Positions 9,390-17,821 of a DNA stretch of 64,000 bases are shown in pieces (within the stretch, counting starts at the first letter, position 1; the number at the start of each line of letters is the position of its first letter). This DNA is from an uncultured Alphaproteobacteria bacterium (lineage in GTDB: Bacteria; Pseudomonadota; Alphaproteobacteria; RF32; CAG-239): the NCBI GenBank assembly GCA_944393725.1, contig CALYBC010000018.1:1-64000 (forward strand), read 5' to 3'. The position numbers and the translations under genes are program-made. The notes beneath the pieces are model-generated. The model saw nothing but the letters and a program-made list of their open reading frames with translations, had not been told where the DNA came from and searched no databases.

Positions 9390-9417
9390 TATATACCACA
9401 ACGATTTAATTTTGCAA
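9390..9417 (-). promoter_or_regulatory. Candidate promoter of the rplKAJL operon
   Basis: On the minus strand TTGCAA (9417-9412), a 16-base spacer and TATATA (9395-9390). The -10 is embedded in GTGGTATATAGA, identical over 12 bases to the greA promoter at 25007-25018. It predicts a leader of about 117 bases. Confidence 0.6.
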
Positions 9418-9428
9418 GCATTTTTTTA

Positions 9429-11033
9429 CTATTTTGTCATGGCTTTATACTGTTGCCACCCTCCGGCATAACTCAAAACTTTATCAAAACCGTTTTGCAA
9501 CAGAATTCTTGCTGCCACATAGCTGGTATATCCCTTAAAGCAATGTACCATGATGGTTTTATTTTTTGGCAGCTCGGCCAAACGATTGCGTAACTGTCCG
9601 GCCGGAATATTGATTGCACCATTGATATGTTCTTGATTATATACGGCTTCCGGACGCACATCAAGCACCACCATATCAGAAAAATCATTACTGAAATAAG
9701 GTTTAACCAAACCGTCTCGGGCATTACATATTGCCATACCAATCATATTAACCGGATCTTTGGCTCCCGAATACGGCGGTGCATAGCACAACTCCGCGTC
9801 TCTCAGGTCTTCAACCGTTCCGCCCAAACGCATTATGGTGGCAATTACATCAATTCTTTTATCCACCCCTTCGCTTCCTACTGCCTGAGCTCCCAGAATT
9901 TTTCCTTTTGCATCATACAAAACTTTTATGGTTAAAGCTTTCGCATCAGGATAATATCCGGCATGCGAATTTCCCCAAATCAGCATTTTTTCATACGAAA
10001 CACCTGATTTTTGCAATTGTTTTTCATTATTACCGGTAAATGCGGCTGTTAAGCCAAATACTTTAACGATCCCCGTTCCTTGAGTTGCATTATATGGATA
10101 CGGATTTTTACCGGCGATATGATCGGCAATCAACCTGCCCTGACGATTAGCCGGACCGGCCAGTGCAATCATAACCTCATTGCCCGAGACAAAATCTTTT
10201 ACCGCCACACTGTCACCGCAAGCATAAATATCGGCAATATTGGTCTGCATAAATTCATTGGTTTTTATTGAGCCTCTTTCCGTTAAAGCAATACTGGCTT
10301 CCTTTGCCAAATAAGTATTTGGTTTAACCCCTATGGCTAAAATCACCATTTCGGCATCAACTTTTGCTCCCGAATTAAGCACCACTTTTTGCGGCTCAAT
10401 TTTTTTCAAACCGTCGCCCAAATACAAATCAATACCTTTATTTTTCATCTCCGTATGAATTTGACAAACCATATCCTCATCTAAAGGCATTAAAACTTGC
10501 GAAGCCAATTCAATCAGCGATGTTTTCAAGCCCAAATGCACCAGATTTTCGGCTATTTCAACTCCGATAAAACCACCGCCGACAACCGCAGCCGACTTAA
10601 CATTATTTTGTTTGATAAAGGCTTTTATTTTATCGGCATCGGCAAGATGCTTAAGCACAAAATGCGGCATATTTTCAATGCCGTCAATCTGCGGCACAAA
10701 AGGCTCAGCCCCAAGTGACAGCACCAATTTGTCATATTCATATTTTTCCCCGCTAAAAGTCATAACCGCCTTATTTTCGGTATCGATTTTTACCACCTCG
10801 GCGTTCAGTTTAATATCAATATTAAACAAGTTTTTAAATAACGCCAGTTTGGCCACTTGCATATTTTCTCTGTCACTTATTACATCTCCGACGAAATATG
10901 GTAACCCGCAACTGGCAATCGATGTTTCATCGGTTTTTTCCAAGATTGTAATCTCGGCTTTATCATCAAGCCTACGCATTCTGGCCGCAAAACTGGCTCC
11001 GCCGGCACCACCACCCACAACAACTATCTTCAT
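9429..11033 (-). CDS. FAD-dependent CoA-disulfide-reductase-like protein with C-terminal rhodanese domain
   Basis: A pyridine nucleotide-disulfide oxidoreductase fused to a rhodanese domain, 534 residues. The N-terminus has the FAD-binding GGGAGGASFAARMRR; the single redox cysteine lies in SIASCGLPYFVGD (about residue 42), as in CoA-disulfide reductases and NADH oxidases. The NAD(P)H fold is GGGFIGVEIAENL (about residues 151-163) and the second FAD motif is IYACGDSVAVKD. The C-terminal rhodanese domain (about 440-534) has the catalytic loop VHCFKGYTSY, so it should be able to carry a persulfide. Likely roles are coenzyme A disulfide, polysulfide or persulfide reduction for thiol balance. AAGGG precedes the ATG. 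Substrate choice cannot be read from sequence. Confidence 0.9.
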   Translation of the reverse strand: MKIVVVGGGAGGASFAARMRRLDDKAEITILEKTDETSIASCGLPYFVGDVISDRENMQVAKLALFKNLFNIDIKLNAEVVKIDTENKAVMTFSGEKYEYDKLVLSLGAEPFVPQIDGIENMPHFVLKHLADADKIKAFIKQNNVKSAAVVGGGFIGVEIAENLVHLGLKTSLIELASQVLMPLDEDMVCQIHTEMKNKGIDLYLGDGLKKIEPQKVVLNSGAKVDAEMVILAIGVKPNTYLAKEASIALTERGSIKTNEFMQTNIADIYACGDSVAVKDFVSGNEVMIALAGPANRQGRLIADHIAGKNPYPYNATQGTGIVKVFGLTAAFTGNNEKQLQKSGVSYEKMLIWGNSHAGYYPDAKALTIKVLYDAKGKILGAQAVGSEGVDKRIDVIATIMRLGGTVEDLRDAELCYAPPYSGAKDPVNMIGMAICNARDGLVKPYFSNDFSDMVVLDVRPEAVYNQEHINGAINIPAGQLRNRLAELPKNKTIMVHCFKGYTSYVAARILLQNGFDKVLSYAGGWQQYKAMTK

Positions 11034-11057
11034 TATTTTCCCTTTCCAACAAAGTAC

Positions 11058-11963
11058 TTACAAATTACACTTATGACAATTTTTCTGATTTTCAATTTGA
11101 ATGTTGCAGTGCTCAATTGCAAATTTTTCTTCTATTGTTTCGGCAATATGATGTACCAAATTAATATCTTCGGCCACTACATGACACTCTAAAGAAACAT
11201 CTTCTTCATTAATGCACCAAACATGCAAGTGGTGTACATCTTTAACTCCGTCAACATTTTTTATAACTGCTTTAATTTCTTCTAAATCAAGCCCTTCCGG
11301 CACGGCGTTCATCAAAATGTTTACAATCTTTGGGAAGGACAAAACCGATTGATAAATCATATAAACGGCAATTAACAATGCCACAACTCCGTCGACCCAA
11401 AAGACATTGAAATAAATCACACACAAACCGGAAATGATAACACCTAAAGAGCCTAGGGCATCAGCCAAGTTATGCAAAAATACCATTCGCATATTGGTAT
11501 TGTGTCCGGCATCATGATGCGAAAGTTTAGCCGTTAAAGCATCAATTATCAAAGCCGCCACCGAAACCCAAACAATGATTGCTCCGTCAATTACCTCAGG
11601 AGTTATCAAACGCCCCACTCCTTCAACCAACAAATAGCAACCGGCAATAAAAAGCAAAATCAAATTTACAAAACCGCCGATAACCTCAGCTCTTCTAAAA
11701 CCGTATGTATACTTGTTATCAGCTTTTTTACGACCGATTTTAAACGCAATAACCGCAATCAAAATCGAAAACGCATCAGAAGTATTATGTAAAGCATCAC
11801 CGATTAAAGACACACTGCCCGATATTATGCCGCCCACAACTTCTACCACACTCAAAAGCATGTTGATGATAAATGATATAAACAAATATTTTACAGACTT
11901 TTCGCTTACCTCGTGATGATGGTGGTGATGCAACAAGCCTTCATGTTCATGTGTTTTAAGCAT
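11058..11963 (-). CDS. Cation diffusion facilitator metal exporter (CzcD/ZitB type)
   Basis: An inner-membrane metal/proton antiporter of 301 residues, probably for zinc. It has six predicted membrane segments. The transport site residues are visible in GDALHNTSDAFS (second segment, H and D) and HNLADALGSL (fifth segment, H and D). The N-terminus has a six-histidine run after HEHEGLL, and the C-terminal cytoplasmic domain ends in NCHKCNL, a CxxC that could bind metal. The cytoplasmic domain has the usual VDGVKDVHHLHVW. AAGGAG is 8 bases before the ATG. It sits 24 bases upstream of the flavoprotein gene and may be co-transcribed with it. Confidence 0.93.
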   Translation of the reverse strand: MLKTHEHEGLLHHHHHHEVSEKSVKYLFISFIINMLLSVVEVVGGIISGSVSLIGDALHNTSDAFSILIAVIAFKIGRKKADNKYTYGFRRAEVIGGFVNLILLFIAGCYLLVEGVGRLITPEVIDGAIIVWVSVAALIIDALTAKLSHHDAGHNTNMRMVFLHNLADALGSLGVIISGLCVIYFNVFWVDGVVALLIAVYMIYQSVLSFPKIVNILMNAVPEGLDLEEIKAVIKNVDGVKDVHHLHVWCINEEDVSLECHVVAEDINLVHHIAETIEEKFAIEHCNIQIENQKNCHKCNL

Positions 11964-12051
11964 TTTTACTCTCCTTTAATCAATCTCAATTTCTCAAATG
12001 TTAGCAAGAGAGTTTTTAAAATACAATAGCCTAAATAAATTATCGCACAAA

Positions 12052-12555
12052 TTAAATTAACTTAAAAAACGGATTATATGCCCACTGCAACAAAGCCTGT
12101 CTTTGCCTTTGCCTGCATTCAATATCATACATCATACAATTTTTAGTCACCTGTGCTTTATGCCTCTTAAACGACTTCCACCGTTTAATCTGTAAAGCAT
12201 CAATTTCCGGAATTCTGCGTCCCATATAGTAGCGGCAATACCACTGAAACCACCCCCTAGGATCGGGCATATATATCCATCCTTTCTGTCGCCAAATCGT
12301 AAGCGGCTGCCTTGCTTTAATCTTAAAGTAATTACATCCGACATCAGGACTCTTGTATGATAGTTTGGCATTAACAAACCAATCTTTCGGAAATTCTTCT
12401 TGGCAATCAGTCATATAATGCCCTTCAAACACACCCAATTCAAGCATTTCTTTAGGTGTTAGCTCCGGTCTAAAATCTTCGGCGAAATCACAACCTTCTT
12501 TTGCCACACAATCATAGGCATATCCGCTTTGCATCTTATCGTTCACCACAATCAT
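12052..12555 (-). CDS. Conserved hypothetical protein, 167 aa, Trp/Tyr/Arg-rich
   Basis: This looks like a widely spread bacterial protein of unknown function. It has a central FRPELTPKEMLELGVFEG motif followed by HYMTDCQEEFPKDWF, an IWRQKGWIYMPDPRGWFQWY segment and a basic C-terminal RRIPEIDALQIKRWKSFKRH region ending in RQRQALLQWAY. I recall the same motif string in hypothetical proteins of other bacteria but know no function. The start is placed at ATG 12555 because GGGGGAG lies 5 bases before it; the longer frame to 12627 lacks a ribosome site and adds a cysteine-rich non-conserved tail. Confidence 0.8.
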   Translation of the reverse strand: MIVVNDKMQSGYAYDCVAKEGCDFAEDFRPELTPKEMLELGVFEGHYMTDCQEEFPKDWFVNAKLSYKSPDVGCNYFKIKARQPLTIWRQKGWIYMPDPRGWFQWYCRYYMGRRIPEIDALQIKRWKSFKRHKAQVTKNCMMYDIECRQRQRQALLQWAYNPFFKLI

Positions 12556-12702
12556 ATCTTCTCCCCCATCCTTGATATAATAATGTTTATCAATAAAACA
12601 ACAACCGCAGAAAAAATAATATTGCAATAGCTCAAATTATATGTTAAACGCTCATTACCGAATTAAGCATATTATATTATTAATCATAAAAAAATCGAAA
12701 TT

Positions 12703-13161
12703 ATGAAAATTTTCAGTTTTAAAAAACCAGTCGAATTTATCGACGGCAACATGGTCGTTCATGATTTGGCTCGCAATCATCAATACCAAAAACACGGTAA
12801 TTATTTTTTTATTGAAGGTTTTGATGTCAAAACAGAAAGCCATTATCAGGTATTTTACAACCCCAAAGGAAAATTCACCAATGCAAAAATTGAAAGCTCG
12901 TTTTTCTCTATGGTTTTAGGTTTACGCCGCTATCACAAATTATCTGTCGAGAAAGGAATATTCAAAAGCAATGGACGAGCAATCTTTATTGCCGAAATGT
13001 ATGTCATTGAAAAAAATCTGACCAAAAAGCTGATTTACAGAAATTTCTTTTTCTACGACGGCGACATAGAACGCGGTAAGATAGAATTTTCTTTACAGGA
13101 GGGCAAATGGATTTCTTCCAGAACCATTTCCTTAAGCAATGTATTAAACTGGTTAAATTAA
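12703..13161 (+). CDS. Hypothetical protein, 152 aa
   Basis: Not recognised. A soluble-looking, aromatic-rich protein (HYQVFYNPKGKF, YRNFFFYDGDIERG) with alternating hydrophobic residues that suggest beta strands, and no cysteine. The ATG at 12703 has no Shine-Dalgarno site; the upstream run is A/T-rich and ends GAAATT. It stands alone between the divergent 167-aa gene and a terminator. Confidence 0.6.
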   Translation: MKIFSFKKPVEFIDGNMVVHDLARNHQYQKHGNYFFIEGFDVKTESHYQVFYNPKGKFTNAKIESSFFSMVLGLRRYHKLSVEKGIFKSNGRAIFIAEMYVIEKNLTKKLIYRNFFFYDGDIERGKIEFSLQEGKWISSRTISLSNVLNWLN

Positions 13162-13197
13162 CAAAACGGCTTCTGTAAAAACAGGAGCCGTTTTTTA
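13162..13197 (+). terminator. Rho-independent terminator
   Basis: AAAACGGCTtCTGT pairs with ACAGgAGCCGTTTT, followed by T residues. It ends the 152-aa gene. Confidence 0.85.
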
Positions 13198-13202
13198 TGG
13201 TA

Positions 13203-13230
13203 TTGACTTTTATTTTTCCGTTATTATTTC
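13203..13230 (+). promoter_or_regulatory. Candidate promoter of the GtrA-like gene
   Basis: TTGACT (13203-13208), 16-base spacer, TATTTC (13225-13230), immediately behind the preceding terminator. Confidence 0.4.
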
Positions 13231-13258
13231 TGATAAAAAGCAATTAACGGAGAGCATA

Positions 13259-13753
13259 ATGAGCATAATATCATCATTAAAAAATGTTTTTATTAAAGAA
13301 AAAAACATAATCGACCACTGGTATGATACCCCGGAGAGTATCCGTTTTACACTTCTGGCCTCGCTCAATATGGGACTTCGTTATGTACTTTTTATTGTAC
13401 TAAGCCTTTTATTTAGCAATTTGCATTATCAAGTAACTCTGTTTTTAATGTGGTTTATCTCCTCGTTCATAGCCTTCTATTCATATAAAAAACTGGTATT
13501 TAATACTCAAGGCAACCACCTCAAAGAATACCTCAAAAGTATTGCCATCTGGACACTAAGCTATATTATCAATGCCGGACTTTTAGTCGTCATGATAGAG
13601 CATATGCAGCTTAACTTATATTTTGCCCAAACCATAGCCATTGGTTTTCTTCTAATAACCAACTATTTACTGTTTAAGCATTTTGCTTTCCGCAAGCCGG
13701 CTCCTTTACGTTATTGGGAAAAGCTATTGGGAATATTTGATATTAATCGTTAG
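13259..13753 (+). CDS. GtrA-like membrane protein
   Basis: A 164-residue protein with four hydrophobic segments (about residues 33-55, 60-78, 97-118 and 125-145) and the GtrA family end LLITNYLLFKHFAFR. GtrA-type proteins are thought to move lipid-linked sugars, such as undecaprenyl-phosphate glucose, across the inner membrane for polysaccharide or O-antigen modification. The charged N-terminus is longer than in minimal members. CGGAG precedes the ATG. No glycosyltransferase is adjacent, so the substrate is open. Confidence 0.75.
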   Translation: MSIISSLKNVFIKEKNIIDHWYDTPESIRFTLLASLNMGLRYVLFIVLSLLFSNLHYQVTLFLMWFISSFIAFYSYKKLVFNTQGNHLKEYLKSIAIWTLSYIINAGLLVVMIEHMQLNLYFAQTIAIGFLLITNYLLFKHFAFRKPAPLRYWEKLLGIFDINR

Positions 13754-13759
13754 TAATTC

Positions 13760-15589
13760 CTATCTTGCAACCGCATGCCTTGTATAAGCGCCAAAAAACA
13801 CAACTTGTTTTTTCTTCACATTGGCATCGTTCTTGATTATATTGGCCAGCTTTTTATACATTACTGAGTTAGGTGCTAATATACGCGTAAAATCGCTTTT
13901 GTCTTCAAACTGCAACACACTATTTTTAACTCTTTGCTTTTGCTCAGACAACTCCTCATCACTCATCTGTTGCTTGGTAACAAAGCTATAAAAGCGATGT
14001 ACCGCTGCAGCATCAAAAGCATCTTTAGCCGGCAAATCTGCTACTTTATCGAGTAAATTGTCATCTATTTTTACACTTCCGTCAATTAAGCTACGATAAC
14101 TCAAAACATCTCCGTTATCTTTAACTCCCCACACCTGTGCCTGAGCCGTACGATAATCCAAATTTTCAATTACTTCCCATCGTTTGCTCATGTTTTCACC
14201 AACGAACCCCGGTTGGTTTTCTGCAACGGCAAATACTTTCGCTAATGCCTGCTTGATTTTATTAGCATAAACTATCTGTGAACTTCCTCCCTCTATTTTG
14301 GCACCGGTTTCCAATAACATCACGGCCAACATAAATGAAACTTTTGGCATCGCTTCACCTTTTCTAAGTAGCTCTGCCATTTGAAAGCGATTCATCTTTT
14401 CAGAATACTCATCTCCAACCACTTTTGCAAATGCCGGCATCTTATCATTATTTACCGCCACCAGCCTATCAAGCAATCCTTCATAAGTTTCACCCTCTTT
14501 GACGGTATGTATTTTTTTCATTTCCGTTTCAAAAACTTCTCTGGTTTTAGGATTATCATATATTTTTGCCGTCAAAGAGCCATCATCTTCCAATATATCT
14601 GCCATCAAGTTATATATTGGTTTTTCTGCCTCTATACTAACTTGCACCACCGAAGAATTTTTTAACAAATCATTTGCCTGCATTGCATGCAAAGATGCCA
14701 GTTGTATCGCCGCCAAATCCTCCTGCGGAGTATTGTTCCTCTGCATATATAACATTTGTTTATTCATCAGTCTGGTTATTTTTCTGAGCATGGTAACATC
14801 TTTTTGATACAACTCTTCCACTTGAGCTGAAAGTTCATTTAACATATCCTTGTTAAGTTCCGAAAGTTTCTTAACCGTATCTTCGCTCAAATCCTTAAAA
14901 CTCATATCATCCGGCATAAATTTTTTATTAATTAAAAAATGCCACCGTGCTTTTAATTCTTTAGCAACCAAAGCTTTTTGCGCCATCATGTCCTTTTTGA
15001 TTTCTTTTTCATGATTTTGCAATTGCGCTAACTTTTGCTGAGAATCAAACCCGGGCAAAGTCATGGCAACGACTTTGGGATAAGCTTTACTATACAAATA
15101 CAACGGAGCCCCAAAAACAAACGGATCACATATCTCGGCTCCGGTTTGATTATCGGTATTAACTCTTCCCGACATTAAAGACAGGTTAAATTTTTCACCA
15201 AGGCTTTTGGCTCGTGCGGCCTGATTAACAAACTTATAGCAAGAGTGAAACATATTATAATCATTTTCTTCTGCTTTTGCCGTAGCGCCGCGTTTGTCTC
15301 GCTGTCTCATTGGCCCCAAATGATCGGAAAAATCAAAACGAAAATCTCTTTTCAACTGTGCGACAAGTTCTTTTGTCAACAGCTCACAATTATCCTCATC
15401 AACAACTGCGGCATAGGTATCTTTTACTCTCTTTAATACCAGAGATAAAAATTCTTTCGCATACGGAAATACATCAGGATTATACGGGGTTTTATTCCCG
15501 TCGGTATAAGTTTCTCTTAAAGATTTTTCGGTTTCTAAATATGAAAATTCCGGTTTTTTTGCCACTACGGCTTGACTATATCTACTCAT
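13760..15589 (-). CDS. Hypothetical large soluble protein, 609 aa
   Basis: Not recognised. No signal peptide or membrane segments; largely alpha-helical by composition, with many Lys/Asp/Glu/Met residues and a coiled-coil-like stretch around residues 190-270 (QKLAQLQNHEKEIKKDMMAQ and following). The C-terminus ends in a basic VVFFGAYTRHAVAR. The start is taken at ATG 15589; an in-frame TTG eight codons upstream has no ribosome site, and only a weak GAGAA precedes the ATG. It converges with the GtrA-like gene with 6 bases between the stops. Function unknown; its size and style resemble an effector-like or structural accessory protein, which is only a guess. Confidence 0.65.
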   Translation of the reverse strand: MSRYSQAVVAKKPEFSYLETEKSLRETYTDGNKTPYNPDVFPYAKEFLSLVLKRVKDTYAAVVDEDNCELLTKELVAQLKRDFRFDFSDHLGPMRQRDKRGATAKAEENDYNMFHSCYKFVNQAARAKSLGEKFNLSLMSGRVNTDNQTGAEICDPFVFGAPLYLYSKAYPKVVAMTLPGFDSQQKLAQLQNHEKEIKKDMMAQKALVAKELKARWHFLINKKFMPDDMSFKDLSEDTVKKLSELNKDMLNELSAQVEELYQKDVTMLRKITRLMNKQMLYMQRNNTPQEDLAAIQLASLHAMQANDLLKNSSVVQVSIEAEKPIYNLMADILEDDGSLTAKIYDNPKTREVFETEMKKIHTVKEGETYEGLLDRLVAVNNDKMPAFAKVVGDEYSEKMNRFQMAELLRKGEAMPKVSFMLAVMLLETGAKIEGGSSQIVYANKIKQALAKVFAVAENQPGFVGENMSKRWEVIENLDYRTAQAQVWGVKDNGDVLSYRSLIDGSVKIDDNLLDKVADLPAKDAFDAAAVHRFYSFVTKQQMSDEELSEQKQRVKNSVLQFEDKSDFTRILAPNSVMYKKLANIIKNDANVKKKQVVFFGAYTRHAVAR

Positions 15590-15627
15590 TTTATTCAATT
15601 CTCGACTATTCAATTAACACATGCACA

Positions 15628-15674
15628 TAAAAAAATAGCTTGTCGGTTATTATCCTCCAAGCACCCAAGCTATC
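15628..15674 (-). terminator. Terminator after the 41-aa membrane ORF
   Basis: On the minus strand ATAGCTTG pairs with CAAGCTAT, followed by seven T residues. Confidence 0.75.
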
Positions 15675-15693
15675 TAAACCGTAATTGAAATGC

Positions 15694-15819
15694 TCAGAGG
15701 ACCATAATCAACAAAATCAAGTTGATAATCAAAATCTGAGTAGAAATCACAACAGAACCACCCTGATTTAACTTCAGGGTTGCAAACAAATCAAATCTAT
15801 TGCTCACAAAATGGTTCAT
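15694..15819 (-). CDS. Candidate 41-aa single-span membrane microprotein
   Basis: In the otherwise gene-free stretch 15590-15951 the minus strand has an ATG at 15819 preceded by AAAGGATTGAT (AAGGA 5 bases before it), a 41-codon frame and a terminator just behind it. The peptide starts MNHFVSNRFDLFATLKLNQG and ends in a hydrophobic tail (VVISTQILIINLILLIMVL) of membrane-spanning length. Ribosome site, hydrophobic tail and matching terminator together argue that it is real. It could be a small regulatory or toxin-like peptide; nothing in the sequence decides that. The remaining bases to 15951 show no other feature. Confidence 0.5.
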   Translation of the reverse strand: MNHFVSNRFDLFATLKLNQGGSVVISTQILIINLILLIMVL

Positions 15820-15951
15820 ATCAATCCTTTTAACTAATCACTTCGTAAAGTCTTATATAATTTATCAAGCGTGTCAATAATTTTTTTTGCATTATGAAAA
15901 AACCGCCACAATTTTCTTGCAGCGGCTCACCAAAGCAAAATAAATTATGTT

Positions 15952-17112
15952 TTATTTTCCGTTATATGCTTTTTCATAAACTTTTAAGACCAATTCTTTG
16001 GTGCAAGGACGAGGATTTCCGCCGGTACAAACATCAGCCATTGCAGCCTCGGCCAAAGCTTCCAAATCTTCTTTTTTAACACCGATTTCTTTCAAAGTTT
16101 TTGGAATACCGACATCTTTTGACAACTTTTTAACGGCCTTTATTGCCGCCTCACGATATTCGGCTTGTTTCATGTCATCAACATTTTTAACCCCCATGGC
16201 TCTGGCAATTTCCTTAAACTTTTTGCCGGTATTAGGTGCATTAAATTCCATCACATACGGCAATAAAACAGCATTTGCCACCCCATGAGGAGTATCATAA
16301 AATGCCGATAACGGATGCGCCATTCCATGCACCACACCCAAACCGACATTAGAAAAAGCCATACCGGTTACATATTGTCCCAAAGCCATACCTTCGCGAC
16401 CGTCAGGATCATTATCCACTGCTTTACGCAAATTTTTAGAAATCAATTCGATTGCTTTTAGGTTCAATGTATCAGCAAGTTCCCAAGCTCCCAAAGTTGT
16501 GTATCCCTCAATTGCATGAGTAAGAGCATCCATACCTGTTGCCGCAGTCAAACCTTTGGGCATTGAGGACATCATATCCGGATCAACTATTGCTACAACC
16601 GGAATATCATGAGGATCAACACAAACAAACTTTCTGCGTTTTTTCTCATCGGTAATAACATAGTTAATGGTTGTTTCGGCAGCAGTTCCGGCAGTTGTTG
16701 ACACTGCGATAACCGGCACGCTTTTATTTTTGGTCGGAGCCACCCCTTCTAATGATACCACATCATCAAACTCCGGATTATTGATAATGATACCGATTCC
16801 TTTTGCTGTATCTTGCGGTGAACCGCCTCCAATAGCAATCATATAATCAGCCTTAGCTTTTTTGAAAGCCTTAACACCGTTTTTGACCACATCAACACTC
16901 GGATTAGCCTTAACTTCATCAAAAACTTCATAAGGCATTTTGTTTTTATCCAAAAGATCGGTAACTTTTTTAACCACCTTGAATTTTACCAAATCTTTAT
17001 CGGTAACGATTAATGCCTTTTTAAATGCTCGATTTTTAATTTCGTTAACAATTTCATTAATGGCGCCATGCCCATGATAACTTGTTTCATTCAAAATAAA
17101 ACGATAAGCCAT
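15952..17112 (-). CDS. Iron-dependent alcohol dehydrogenase, lactaldehyde reductase (FucO) type
   Basis: A group III, NAD(P)-dependent alcohol dehydrogenase of 386 residues. The cofactor loop is GGGSPQDTAKGIGI (about residues 97-110). The metal ligands expected for FucO are seen in GMDALTHAIEGYTT (Asp and His) and in GMAHPLSAFYDTPHGVAN (two His). The best match from memory is FucO, which reduces L-lactaldehyde to 1,2-propanediol. Other short-chain aldehyde or diol substrates are possible, and no fucose or rhamnose genes are near. The start at ATG 17112 has AGGAGG 5 bases before it; the longer frame to 17268 overlaps the Nudix gene and is rejected. Confidence 0.9.
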   Translation of the reverse strand: MAYRFILNETSYHGHGAINEIVNEIKNRAFKKALIVTDKDLVKFKVVKKVTDLLDKNKMPYEVFDEVKANPSVDVVKNGVKAFKKAKADYMIAIGGGSPQDTAKGIGIIINNPEFDDVVSLEGVAPTKNKSVPVIAVSTTAGTAAETTINYVITDEKKRRKFVCVDPHDIPVVAIVDPDMMSSMPKGLTAATGMDALTHAIEGYTTLGAWELADTLNLKAIELISKNLRKAVDNDPDGREGMALGQYVTGMAFSNVGLGVVHGMAHPLSAFYDTPHGVANAVLLPYVMEFNAPNTGKKFKEIARAMGVKNVDDMKQAEYREAAIKAVKKLSKDVGIPKTLKEIGVKKEDLEALAEAAMADVCTGGNPRPCTKELVLKVYEKAYNGK

Positions 17113-17194
17113 GCTAACCTCCTTTTTTACAATATTAAAAAAAACAACTGGATGATATATTAAGCCCCTAATATTTAAGCTTTGGTAAAAAAAC

Positions 17195-17220
17195 AAAAAG
17201 CAGCTTATCAAAAGCTGCCT
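17195..17220 (-). terminator. Terminator between the Nudix and alcohol dehydrogenase genes
   Basis: On the minus strand GCAGCTT pairs with AAGCTGC, followed by a T-rich tail. It ends the Nudix transcript, so the dehydrogenase probably has its own promoter. Confidence 0.7.
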
Positions 17221-17230
17221 TCCCAAAGTA

Positions 17231-17692
17231 TTACAAATCATTAATCCCAATAACATGAAAATCATCATCGTAAATAAACTGCCTTTTTACATATTTTCCG
17301 GCAATTATTTCCGGTAAGAAATTTCTATCAGCCTCGCGCATTTTATCATAGGGTATTTTGTCTTCATCAATCCAAAACACCTCTGCCTCAGCCTTATTCT
17401 CATGAATTGAGCCGCTGAATTTTGTACTTTTAAACACATGAACATAAAAATTCTTAGTTGGAAACTCTATATATCCAACTTCAACCGGATTCTCGATTTT
17501 CAAGCCGGTTTCTTCAAAAGTTTCTCTGACGACGCATTCTTCCATAGTTTCGTTTGGCTCTTTTTTTCCACCCGGAAAATTAACACAGCCTTGATTAATG
17601 CCTCTTTGATGTTTAATCATCAAAAATTTGCGATTAACTTTATCTTCCACAATGGACAACGACGCTTCTTTTTTCATTTGTTTTTCTTTCAT
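17231..17692 (-). CDS. Nudix hydrolase (MutT-like)
   Basis: Hydrolyses a nucleoside diphosphate linked to another group, likely an oxidised or non-canonical nucleotide. The 153-residue protein has a complete Nudix box: GKKEPNETMEECVVRETFEETGL fits Gx5Ex7REUxEExGU (broken here only for description: G, E, RE, EE and G all present at about residues 42-64). NFPGG just before it is typical of 8-oxo-dGTP-type members. The start could be ATG 17692 or the in-frame ATG five codons later; neither has a strong ribosome site. It is separated from the alcohol dehydrogenase by a terminator. Confidence 0.88.
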   Translation of the reverse strand: MKEKQMKKEASLSIVEDKVNRKFLMIKHQRGINQGCVNFPGGKKEPNETMEECVVRETFEETGLKIENPVEVGYIEFPTKNFYVHVFKSTKFSGSIHENKAEAEVFWIDEDKIPYDKMREADRNFLPEIIAGKYVKRQFIYDDDFHVIGINDL

Positions 17693-17788
17693 AATAAAAT
17701 CAGATGTTTATTTAATTTGTGCAATAATTAAGATTTTGCTCACTATGCTAATCTTATTTTTCAATATTTTCAAGGTAATTTTACCAAT

Positions 17789-17820
17789 AAAAAAGCTCTC
17801 CGCAAGGGAGAGCTTTTTTA
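17789..17820 (-). terminator. Terminator after tRNA-Ile2
   Basis: AAAAAAGCTCTCC pairs with GGAGAGCTTTTTT around CTTGC. It starts two bases after the encoded CCA end of the tRNA. Confidence 0.9.
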
Positions 17821-17821
17821 T

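Noticed and set aside
17113-17268. N-terminal extension of the alcohol dehydrogenase reading frame
   Set aside because: It overlaps the Nudix gene and a terminator, while AGGAGG sits 5 bases before the internal ATG at 17112 that matches the family N-terminus.
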